From NCBI GenBank assembly GCA_019916065.1, contig CM034234.1, positions 17,561,520-17,625,519 of the forward strand: 64,000 nucleotides of DNA, read 5' to 3'. Of this stretch, positions 1 to 11,100 are shown piece by piece (within the stretch, counting starts at the first letter, position 1; each line of letters begins with the position of its first letter). The notes beneath the pieces are model-generated. The model had not been told where the DNA came from. It did not search any database and saw only the letters and a program-made list of their open reading frames with translations. The DNA is from Vitellaria paradoxa (taxonomy: Eukaryota > Streptophyta > Magnoliopsida > Ericales > Sapotaceae). Made by a program: the position numbers and the translations under genes.

Positions 1-47
1 TCTAATTTCATAATATTTGGGTTATCGTCATCACCACTGATTTCGCA

Positions 48-1809
48 TTAACCGCCGCCAGATCCATATTTCTTGCCAAAAACAAGGACCTGCAACTTGT
101 CATAGCCAGCAAGCACACCAGCTCCGGCAACAGCACGCAAGATATTAGCTCCAGCACCCTTGAAGAGTGATTTAGCACCTTCATTCTTGAGGATCTGAGA
201 GAATGCATCGAGGGAGCTCTTGTACTTGACAGCTTCTCCCGAGGTCATCATCATCCTTCTCCGGACGGTATCAATTGGATAAGAGGCCAATCCAGCACCA
301 ATAGTGATCCCCCATCCCAGCAAGAAACTAGCTAGGAAACTATCCTGCAGTACACATACATCACTATAAATAACTTTTTTCCAAGTGCAAGGAAGGATGA
401 GCAAATGCTCTTATGCAGCGATATAGTCAAACCCAATGGGGTTACAATGAAATGTACTTGACGATGAGGCAACAAAAGAAACAATATGAAATCTGGGTTT
501 CACATCAAGCCCAAGAAGAATTGAAACACCACCATGTCTGGTCCCTTTACAATTTCAAAAATTCAACAAGTTATTTCATCTAAGTCTGGGGTTTAGAGAA
601 CAAACATATAACAGCTTAGCCTGTCCCCTCTTACTTTGCCAAGTTTGACATCGTGAAAGCCAGTGAAAAATGTCCAATGGAGAAATAAAAGAAAGAACAT
701 TGATGGATGCAGATCCAACATGAAACAAAAGCAGGATCAGCAATAGTCCAGAATACGTTACCTGCAAGCTACCAACCAGAACCACAGGTTTCAAGGAATC
801 ATACATTCCAAAGTAGAGCCCACGGTAAACTATAATTCCCACACATGAAATATTGAATCCACGATAAAGCCCAGCAATACCATCAGATTGGATAGTTTTC
901 TTGTAAACATCAATTAAGCCATTAAATTGCCTTTCACCACCCTTCTTAGCAGCTTTAGCATCATTGGCTAAACGTGTTCGAGCATAATCCAGGGAATAAA
1001 CAAACAGAAGAGATGAAGCACCAGCAGCACCACCAGATGCCAAATTTCCGGCAAACCACTTCCAGTAACCATCCTTGTCCTTCTTGAAATTAAAGAGCCT
1101 CTTAAAGTAATCCTTGAATGCAAAGTTAAGGGCCTGAAAGATAGAAATTCAGAGAATAAATTAGCAAAGATGATGAAATCACAAACTACGCAGGCCATTC
1201 TATGAAAATGGAGATGTGTTATGTGATTGCCAACTGAATGATAGATCAAAATGGAAACAGCGGCCTAATTTCTTAATTCATACTTCCAGAACTGGCAGGA
1301 TGCAGTTGATTGTCGACTTGTTACATACTAACCTGAGTTGGGAAGTATCTGATAACATTGGCGGTGTTGCCTCTCCAAAGAGCGACCACGCCTTCATCCT
1401 TCATAGTTCTGGCAAAGCAATCACCAATTCCCTTGTATGGTTCAGACAGCCTACCAGCTTTGATCATCTCATCCTGATTCTGAATCAAAAGCTTAACTCG
1501 CTCTATTGGAGCAGCTGCAGTCTTGGATACAGCAGCAGAAACTCCTCCCATGAGGAAGTCAATCATAAAACTACCAAAACCTTTTTCTGCGGGAGCTTGT
1601 ACAAAAACAGGGGATAGTGGGGAAACAAATTCCAGACCAGTGCCATGCCATGCTGGTGGCAGATAACTTTGCAGACCACCATTCACATAAACACCCAAGT
1701 TGTGGGAGGTAGTGTTCCTAGAGTACAAGTTAGGGGAAATTTGAGAGAAAAAGTAAGATTGCCCATGTATCCTCTGGACTACTGAGGGATATTGCGACCC
1801 ATCAGCCAT
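48..1809 (-). CDS. AAC: Mitochondrial ADP/ATP carrier (adenine nucleotide translocator)
   Basis: The protein exchanges cytosolic ADP for matrix ATP across the inner mitochondrial membrane. Coding exons on the minus strand are 1809-1333, 1133-762 and 344-48. All junctions are GT-AG and phase 0, giving 159+124+98 = 381 residues, the usual plant AAC length. Residues 1 to about 75 form the long N-terminal extension typical of plant AACs (a cleavable presequence in the family). Three mitochondrial-carrier repeats follow. They carry PIERVK in repeat 1, SLDYAR in repeat 2 and PIDTVRRR in repeat 3. The AAC signature RRRMMM lies in exon 3. The ATG at 1809 is the first in the ORF and lies 22 nt inside an exon whose acceptor is at 1831/1832. 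The stop is TAA at 48-50, and the 3' UTR runs off the left edge. The reading frame is intact, with no sign of decay. Confidence 0.97.
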
Positions 1810-4500
1810 ACTATCAACTTAAGGCGGTGACCTGCAAGCATTAACTAAAATTAATTACACGCAAAAATAAAACAAAAAGTAAGATAACATATAAAGAAAA
1901 CCATAAATATTTACACGCAATGGAATATCACAATTGCAGTTACAAAACACATTGACAAAACATAAAAGGAATTCCCATAGACATGCAACTGTGCATCCCA
2001 AGCAAAGGAATTCACAAGATAGACTAAATTACACCAACAGGAGGCAATTGACACAAAGCGTCTTCACATGCGCACCACTAAGGGGCCGTTTGGTAACGCT
2101 GTCGTTTTTCTATTTATGCTTATATGTTTACATTTTCTATTTTTTGTTTTCTATTGACGTTTTCATTTTCTAAAATGAAAACTAAAATTGCGATTGGAAA
2201 CACAATTTTGTTTACAATTATAAATTTTTTTATTTTCATAACATATTTAATTTTATTAGTTTTTTAAAAATTAATTGAATTTAATAAATATATTTTATAT
2301 TAATTTAATTATATTATATTATTTATTAAAAACAATTGAATAAACTATAAACATTATATCATTTAATCCAGTAAATATAAAATATATTAATTATAATATA
2401 ATTATATTATTTACTAAAAATAATTGAATAAAATATAAGTCAAAATAATTTAAATAATTTAATTATTATATTTATTAAAAATAATTTAATAAAATATAAT
2501 TCGTATTAAATAAATTAATTATTAAATTAAATTAATTATGATGTTTATTAAAAATAATTTAATAAAATATATTTATATTAATTAAATTATTTATTAAATT
2601 AAATTAATATATTATATTTTATTATTTATTAAAAATAATTTAATAATATATATTTATTATTAATTAAATTAACTAATTTAATTTAATTATTTATTAGAAA
2701 TAAATTAATAATAGATATTACATATTAATTTAATTAATTTAATTTAATTATATTATTTACTAAAAATAATTTTAGTTTAATAAAATATTTGAATAAAATA
2801 ATTTATTTTGATATGATGTGATAAAAATGGATAAAGTATGAGACTTAACAAAATGTTTGCAACAAAAAAAGAAAACAGAGTGAAAACACTTTTTTTCTGT
2901 TTACGTTTTTTTTGTTTTTAAGTTTTCATTTTTTTGAAAACAAAAAAACATAAACAGATTTAACAAACATATTTCCGTTGCTAGTTTACAAAATTTTGAA
3001 AACATAAAGAGAAAAACAAAAACGTTACCAAACTGGGCCTAAGTGAACAATTTAAGTCTCTCTTAAATCACAGTTACAAATAAAAGAATACATGACAAGA
3101 AATCAAAATTTTGAGTCCTATATATTCTGCTTAGGGAAATCGAAGCAAACAAAAATATCCACTATGCTGCACTATAAAACTATATAGCATTGTATAGAAA
3201 AACTCTTCAACCCTAGACTAAAACAAGGATTGCAAATTACTTGCAATTTTTATAAGTTCTCTAAGTAAGCATGTGGAGGTATACATACCAAAAATGATAG
3301 TTAAACCAACTTTAACACCCAATCATATTGTGCCAAATTCCATGTTGAATATGCAATATAATCTATAATAAAACCAAATAAAATTTTGAACCAAATGTGA
3401 CAACAATTTGAAATTTGGCACAATATCATTGGATGCTACCCACCATGTAAGCTGATGACATGGTGGCTTGCTGACTAAATATTTTCTCCCAGAAGCAAAC
3501 ATTCCACTCAAAATTCCAAAATACACAGCTCAATAAATTAACAGCTTAATATTCATTTCATTCACTTATACGCATTTTAAGTCAACAGCAATCTGATGGA
3601 GAATACGATTCCATACAAAAATCTTTCAAGCTCATACAAAAGTACATGGCCACATAAGTCCACTTCAGCAACTGTCAGATCTAGGAAGGCAAGAGGGGCT
3701 GGCTCGGGTGGAGATGTCATCCCATGCCCCTAACAAATAATATTTACTTTTGAAAAAAATATGTCATACGGCAAGTAACATCTACAGAATCACAAATCAG
3801 GAACCATTTCAACTGGAAAAAAAAAGGCAAAATAAAACTACCAGTAACTGATTTCATCGCAGCCACACTAGTCTACTCCCAAACTAACAGATCTGAGAAT
3901 TTGCAGTAACAAAATCACAAACCAAAGGTCCAAGAACCATGGCAACTAACAACACAAACTCTTTAACTGCTTAAAGCTGATTACATGATGAAACAGTTCA
4001 AATCGTTGCTAACATAGACGATCATAGTAAAATCACAACAACAAATGTAAGATTTTACACTGATATTCCGTTAGGCGGCTGAGAAATGACGAGAAACTGA
4101 AAATGAACAGCCAGATCTCAGAGATCTCACCCAAATCATCAAACTTAAAGCAACTATACATCTAATCTAGGCGAAAATTTATCCATTTTTATTTAAAAAA
4201 TTGTCAAACGAAGACAAATATACAAATCTTCATATTTCATTTTCCCTCGCTTGTTCTATTTTTTCAAAAACAAAAACAGAGATTAAAGAACATGATTTTG
4301 TCGATAACGAAACGCGAAATCGAAGACTAGAGATCGAGAGACGGGAGAAGAAAACGATGAGTGAGTAAAAACCTCACCCGAGAAAGGTCGCCGACGAATC
4401 AACGCTAGTCTTGGTCCTGATTGTGAGGAGCGAGAACTGCCACTGCATTGTACGCTTGCATATATCGAAGGAGGGCAAAGATGCCAGGCACTAGGGTTAG
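1810..4500 (-). other. AAC leader: 5' UTR exon and 2.5 kb leader intron
   Basis: On the minus strand a donor reading CGG|GTGAGG at 4378/4377 pairs with the acceptor TGCAG| at 1832/1831, just before the ATG. This implies a non-coding first exon of about 120 bp (4378 to about 4500; the transcription start is not precisely visible) and a 2,546-bp leader intron. The intron holds a 958-bp MITE-like element (2082-3039). The rest is AT-rich sequence with no ORF or RNA gene that I recognise. Leader introns with 5' UTR exons are common in plant genes and can enhance expression. That role here is inference. Confidence 0.7.
2082..3039. mobile_element. AT-rich MITE-like element, PIF/Harbinger (Tourist)-type ends
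   Basis: The left end GGGGCCGTTTGGTAACG matches the reverse complement of the right end, GGCCCAGTTTGGTAACG. It is flanked by a TAA target duplication (2079-2081 and 3040-3042). The TIR-like similarity continues into T-rich sequence (GTTTTTCT on both sides). The 958-bp interior is almost pure A/T made of TTAATTAAATTA-type motifs and has no coding capacity. A 3-bp TWA duplication with GGSCC-type termini is the PIF/Harbinger pattern. It lies in the AAC leader intron. Related copies are at 27634, 30361 and probably 45727 and 6470. Confidence 0.8.
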
Positions 4501-5138
4501 CGACGAATTTACAGCTCTGACACTGTTGTTTCTTCGATATTACTAGTCTGCCACTCTCGGAGGCCGTTGGACGAAAGGCGTTGGGTTGGACTCGCTACTC
4601 TATTGGTACTATCTTCACCCGGGAATTTAATTCTAACCAAATTTTAAAAATTCAAAATTATTTTCTATCATAGTTAACTCATATTTTTTTTTTAATTGAG
4701 AATATTTAAATCAAATTACGCATATCTCGACTAATCTCTGAAACTCTAAAGTTAACAATAAGGTAAATTCTTTAGTAATTCTGAGAAGATTCAAATTAGT
4801 TGAGACTATGTCAATTTTAAGGATAAAGAGAGAGATTGAATTAAGAAGTTTTTGGAAGTCGGTCATTATTTATGAATTTATAAGGATTTTAGTTATACTA
4901 AAATAATTTATTTGTGAATAAGTCACACTTGTAATAAAAAGACAAAAGAGGATATCACGCATTTTTAACTACATTTCAATACTGTCAGTTTTATCCGAAA
5001 ATAATGCACACTCACTTATAACTTCCGCGACTTTCTATCTTCTTTACAAAGCAAGTAAAATCGATTTTTTGAACAAAATCAAAACTGTTTGAGAAAAATC
5101 TAAATCGATCATCATTCATAAGTATCTTTTTTTTTATT
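4501..5138. other. Upstream/promoter region of AAC
   Basis: Sequence upstream of the AAC leader exon. It is moderately GC-rich near 4380-4620 and AT-rich beyond. No defined promoter element can be called with confidence, and no gene is seen. Confidence 0.4.
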
Positions 5139-5797
5139 TTGAAACCGTACTAGTACTATTTTGAAGATAGCTTAAAATGATGATCGACCCCATAGATTTT
5201 CCTTGCTCTGAAAACTCATCATCTACTTATAATTCATGGTACTGTTATGAAAATAGTATTGAACTGTTTTCATACTGTCATAAAAAATATCAATTGATAC
5301 ATAATACAAACCAACCATACGAGCCAACATCATTATATTTTTTGAAACAGTACCGGTACTGTTTTGAAATAGCTCAAAACGCCGATTGGCCATATGAATT
5401 TCATTTACCATAAAAACTCGTCATCTGCTTATAATTCATAGTACTGTTTTAAAACAGTACTGGTACTGTTTTCATGCGGCCATAAAAAATATTAATCGAT
5501 ACATAGTACAAATCAACCATATGAGTCAACATCATCATATTTTTTGAAACAGTACCGGTGCTGTTTTGAAGATAACTCAAAACGTCGATCGGCCCCATGG
5601 ATTTCTCTTACCCATAATACTCGTCATCTGCTTATAATTCATGGTACTATTTTGTACTGGTATTGTTTTCATACTGTCATAAAAAACATCAATCGATACA
5701 TAACACAACCCAACCATACGAGCTAACATCATCATATTTTTTGAAATAATACCGGTACTGTTTTGAAAGTAACTCAAAACGTCGATTGGCAAAATCA
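5139..5797. repeat. About 200-bp tandem repeat (3.3 units) with embedded perfect palindromes
   Basis: The anchor TTGAAA(C)-(A)GTACCGGTACTGTTTTGAA recurs at 5139, 5342, 5544 and 5741, so the periods are 203, 202 and 197 bp with a fourth partial unit. Each unit also repeats ACTCGTCATCTGCTTATAAT and a block around CATACGAGCCAACATCATCA. Unit 2 contains a perfect 20-bp palindrome, AAACAGTACCGGTACTGTTT, at 5345-5364. It also contains a perfect 22-bp palindrome at 5440-5461, centred on GTTTTAAAAC and bounded by AGTACT. The short ORFs here (5177-5819) arise from the repeat and are not genes. No known satellite name can be attached. Confidence 0.85.
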
Positions 5798-6469
5798 ATC
5801 TATGAATAAGATAGACCAAATAAGCTTTATCTTTTTCATATCTTCACGACTAAAACTGTAAACCATGAAACTAAAAATAAGGAAGGAAAAAAAAAAACGG
5901 AAAAAGCGTAATTCTCGATGAACCATATTTTCACGTAATTTCCGGAAATAATTTGTGTAACTTAATTATAAAAATAAAGGATATTATTGGTATATTAGAA
6001 ACTATATTTAAAACAAACTCGTGGGGCCCACTCAAAAGTGTGAACTAATCACAAAACTTTCTATACAAATATGACTTAAAAGTAATACTTTTTTTTTAGA
6101 GTGATTAATGAGCTTAAAAGATTATAAAGTATGACTTAAACACAATTTTTTATTTAATTAATTAAATATCTAATATTGTCCCATATTTAATTTTAAAAAA
6201 GAGTTTGAGACTAACAACAATGGATTAATAATCCCTTATGCATGGTACTAATTAATTCTCAAAGGGGATTGGGACAAGCAATCCAACAATTAACTTCCTT
6301 TAATTAATGGATTATGGGTTGTTTAGTTTATTAAAAAAAAGTCACTAAAATCTATCATTTTTTATTAATTTTTTTAATTTCTTTCAATCCAATTTGGCTA
6401 CGTATCACTTTTATCTTAACTTTTTGAACTTTTCTTGTACTTTTTTACCATCCAAACATCACCTATATT
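5798..6469. other. Intergenic, nothing recognised
   Basis: AT-rich spacer between the tandem repeat and the next AT-rich element. No ORF, RNA gene or clear repeat structure was seen. Confidence 0.5.
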
Positions 6470-7400
6470 GCCCTTAGGGTAACAAAAATATATATATATA
6501 ATACATCAAAAAAACAACACAACAATAATTAACTTTATCATAAAAATATTTTTTGTTAAAATATTTACTTATAAAATTAACTTAATTTAATGAAATATAT
6601 TTTATTTTAATTTAATTAATTATTAATAAATTTAATTAAAATTTATTTAATTAATAAATTTAATTTCATAAAAGATATTCAATTTAATTTTATAAAATCT
6701 TTATTTTCTAATAATAATAAATTTTATTAAATTATATCATTAAAGGAAAGATTTTAATGAAAAAATTTATTATATTTATTTTAATTTAATTTACTTTAAT
6801 AAAATATTTTAATTAATAAATTAATAATTCTAATAGATTATTATTTATTAAATTAATTTATTAAAAAATATTTTAATAATAAATTATTATTAATTAAAAA
6901 TAATTTAATTTAATAAAATAAATAGTTTTAATAAAATAAGTTATTTTAATATGTAATTATTATTTATTAAAAATAATCTTAGTTCAATAAAATAAATCAT
7001 TTGTTTTATTAAAAATAATCTTAATTGAATAAGATAAGTAATTTCAATTATAGTTTATCATTTTAATTTTATTAAAATAAATCATTATAATATATTATTT
7101 TAAAAAATAATTTTAATGAAATAAAAAACATTTGAATAAAATAAATAAATTTAATATAATTTAACAAAAATTGACAAAATGTTCTATTTACAGCTTAAAA
7201 TTGACAAAGCCTTTATTGAAAAAAAAAAGTGAAAATATGATTTTTCTACTAACATTTTAGGCCTAGATTTTCAAACAAGTCTTCATTTTTTTGACAATAA
7301 AAATAAAAACAAATTTAACAATTACCTTCTTGTTATCAATTTTTAAAAATTTTATAAACATAAAAATAGTAGATGAAAATGTTACCCAAAAGAAGTTAAA
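6470..7400. mobile_element. Probable diverged AT-rich MITE-like element
   Basis: A block of TTTAATTTAATTAA-type sequence is bordered by GGGTAACAAAAATAT near 6477 and by GAAAATGTTACCC near 7376. These are imperfect inverted ends resembling the GGTAAC ends of the better-preserved copy at 2082. No clear target duplication is visible, so the boundaries are approximate. Confidence 0.45.
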
Positions 7401-8170
7401 ACATATTTAAACTTATAATAATCAAAAAAATTGTGATTAAATGTTAAAAATTTCATTTGAATAATTAATTCAAAATTAAGGGTGTAATTATCATTTTACT
7501 AAACTAATTCAGTATGAAAATATAAAAGCAAATATAAGACAAATTTATCAATTCTTTATCTTGTTCAATCAAATACAAGACTATTTAAGTTATTCAACCT
7601 TATCCAGTACTAATTTGATAGGACTATTATTCTACCCAAAACTATAATTCCAATAAAACTTATTCAGCCCGCAACTTAAACGAGACCGTATGGTCTTTGA
7701 CTTTGAACATATAATTGTAAGGTACATTTAGAGTAACAAAAAATAAAATAAAATGAAATAATTTATGAGTTCATAATTCGTACAGTGAAATAACAAAATA
7801 AATAATTTTTACAAATTTTCAAAAGTTTTTAAAATTTTTAAATAATTTTAACAAACCAAACACATCCTAAATATCATATCACTTACAATTTTCCTTACTT
7901 GCCCGTCTGATTTAATACCAAATAAAGGAAATTATATTATTCTCCTTTTCCATACCCCAAACGAAATAAGATGGTAGGGGAGAAAAAAAATCAATACATA
8001 ATATATCCCTATCCATTTTCCTTTCTTACATTTCCCATGCTTCCCAGTACCAAACATAGCATAAATTTTACGCCACACAACCACTGCATATGAAAAGGCT
8101 CTGATGCAGATTCTCGGGTTCGTTTGTCCAAACACAAGAAGGTGATCTTGATGAAGATCTAATGAATGAA
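7401..8170. other. Intergenic/3' flank of the BUB1-like kinase gene
   Basis: AT-rich 3' flank of the minus-strand kinase gene, which stops at 8171. It should hold that gene's 3' UTR just below 8171. A run at 7735-7870 ending in CAAACCAAACACATCCTAAA resembles the small MITE family seen at 29195 and 30000, without certain ends. No other gene is seen. Confidence 0.4.
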
Positions 8171-11100
8171 CTAAGCAGAACATAAGGAAACCCTTTGCTT
8201 CACCAGTAACTGCTTTAGTTTTGTAATCAATTGAGGATTCGAGCAAATGTAACCCTGGAATGACTCCCTCAGATTCTTCAGTAACTTCTTATGATCCTCG
8301 TCGGGATTAACATTAAGCAGCTTTGTGAAAAAATCCTTCCACAGTTTGACCTGCCAATAGCTGAAAATTGTACGCACAGCAGAGGAATTTTGTGTGCAAT
8401 GAAAAAAAAAAAAAAAAAGCATCAGACCATAAGAAATGAGGGAAAAAAAAGGGAGGGTAAATTAAATATCTTCTTTAACATTTGACTAATTATAATTAAT
8501 TATTCCTAACATTTGAAATTTATACTCGTGATCCTTACTTTGAAATGATTTTGAAATATTTGTTATAACAAAATTCTTCCAATAATTTGACCGTCATTGT
8601 TAAATGGAAAGTAATACGATCATGTAAAAAAATCATATGAAATGTCTCTTTTTATCGTTTAAATTATATAAAATGTCTAAAATGCTCTTGGAATTAACAA
8701 AATTTAAAAAAAAATGTGCAAAGGAATTATTCGTAATATTTTTGCTTTATTTCATGCTTTCTATTTTTAAACATTGACTTTAATTTTGCACATGTGGCTG
8801 GATTATATTATGAGAGAAAAGAATTTTTTATTTTTTTTATTCAAATGTCATTTTGAACATTTTTTTCATTCTAAAAGGTAAATGAAACACCTCATATGAT
8901 TTTCTCATGTTAACCACTCTATTTTCAATTTAACATTAGCAACTAGATATGCAATTGAATTAGTTGCGACAAACATTTCAAAGTAAGAGATAGAAGTGTA
9001 AATTTTAAATGTTGAGAATAATTACTTATAATTAGCTAAATATTTAAAGAAGGAAAGTGTAATCCCCCTAAAAAAATAAATAAATAAATAAAGAACACAA
9101 CCGTTCCATTTTAAGCAAATCATTGGAATCTTCCAATACTGGTGAAGCTAGAGAAGCTGACTAAAAAATATTAACAAAAATTACTCTCACATTTATCATG
9201 TATGCAATTTAGGGAGAAAGTACCGTTTGAAAGATGATTTGGGCTGATAAACATAACCACCATCAGGAGCTGCTTTCTTTTCAATTTCCATATATGAATT
9301 GTGCAGCATCATATGAACAATAACACAGAGGCCATAGGTGTCTACCTGTTGTTCAGTCAAATAGCACCAAGGCATAAGAAATGCCATGCAATCGTCACAA
9401 TCCAGGATGACTTGGCAAGACTATAAGTCTATGACTTCAAAAATAATTGTCGCATAATTCAGGTAGAATGGCAATTTCTTTAACGTATTTGTCGTTCATC
9501 TTACTTTCAAAATTGTTAAATGGGCACTGACCTGAAAAGTCCATGGTTTGTTCTCTTGCATTTCAACACATCGGAAACCGGATGTCCGGCAGTCTCCACT
9601 AAACTTTGTCTCATTAGGAAAGAGACTCAGGTCTATCCCCCTCCCCCAGTCAACGAGACAAAGCCCCTGCATGGTAAACATTTGAGAGATCAAATATGGT
9701 TAAATTAAATATTATTTTGTGAAACAACACGAAATAACCTGATCAAGCCAAGGGCCAGTGCGTTCGCTAAAATCATCTTCTGTAAGATCATCCCTGCCAA
9801 AAAGTCAGGTGAAGAAACCAGATTCAAGATTTTGCATGGTTTATGTTCATTTTTCAATTCACAAAATCAGAAGCAACGAAGATCACATGAACAACTTATA
9901 TAATAAAATGACAAAAAGCTAAATCTGTCCCATGCTTATTTGATTAAATATGCTCCAAATGGAGCCTCAAATATAAGGACAGCCATCTTTCATCTGAATA
10001 TGATGATCAGGTTAGTCTCCACGATTGTAAGAAATCATTACCTCGCATAGCGAATGAGCAGATTGTCAGGCTTGAAATCACCATGAATGATGCCAGCAGA
10101 ATGGAGAGTTTCCAGCATAAACAGCATCTCTATTGTGTAATAAATACATAAAACTTCTTCCATGAATCCACCAATTACCACATTAGAATTTATGGCATCC
10201 TGGAAAGTGTGCTTGAATGAGAACAAATATAACAAAAGGGAAAAGATATTCTTCCGGGAGTTTTTATTAGGACCAAAATGACAAGGCAATGGTATTTATG
10301 TAATAAAAGTACTCTTAGTGGGTTATCATTTTAAAAGTGATAGGCCCGCATGCAAATGGTGCGAATACCAATAGACGATATGGATGTGTATATGGATATC
10401 GGGCCAAAGAAGCCCAACCATTAGTATTATGGACTGATTATTAATATTTAATTTAGCTGATTACTAATATTTAGTTCAGCTTATTAAATTTTATTTCATT
10501 TGTTATTTGGACCCATTCATATTGTTTTGAATTATTTTATTTTAAGCATTTTGTGGTTTAACCCATAGATTTTATTATTTAAACCTTAATTAGGATTCAC
10601 AGGGAATCATTGATTGAATAATATTTTGATTGCTACTCTTACTGCCCTCTCTCTCCTTCTCCTTCTTCTTCTTTGATTTCTTCTTCTTCTCTACAATACT
10701 ATATCAACTTTGGTATCAGAGCAAAAATCCTACAAACTTTTTCAATCTCCATCACTAATGAACTGTCAGAGTAATCTAAAAAAAAAAAACCATAGCCGCC
10801 GCAACCGCTGCCATACACACCCTCAAGGCCTTTTAGTACGCTTTCGTGCATTTTCAGTAACATTTAATTCTGGTGAAGACTAGAATACTCAAGTGATACC
10901 ATCTACCTCTGACGAACTCGCCGGTAACCCCGGCGATCTCCAGTGACTTTTCTAATGACTGGCTGGCAAACTCCAACGAAGTCCAAAATACTCCAAACCA
11001 CCTCTCGGTTCATTTTTGGCAGACTCCAAACCACTAATGCACTCTCAATCCCCAGTTCCTATGGTAATTTGCATTATATTTTTTGGTATTATTAACTACT

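Noticed and set aside
1216..1617. 133-codon plus-strand ORF
   Set aside because: Antisense to the first coding exon of the ADP/ATP carrier, whose minus-strand frame is unambiguous.
5177..5819. Small ORFs on both strands
   Set aside because: They arise from the 200-bp tandem repeat unit and repeat with it.
7932..8246. 104-codon minus-strand ORF
   Set aside because: It overlaps the kinase terminal exon in another frame and continues into the 3' flank without a domain.
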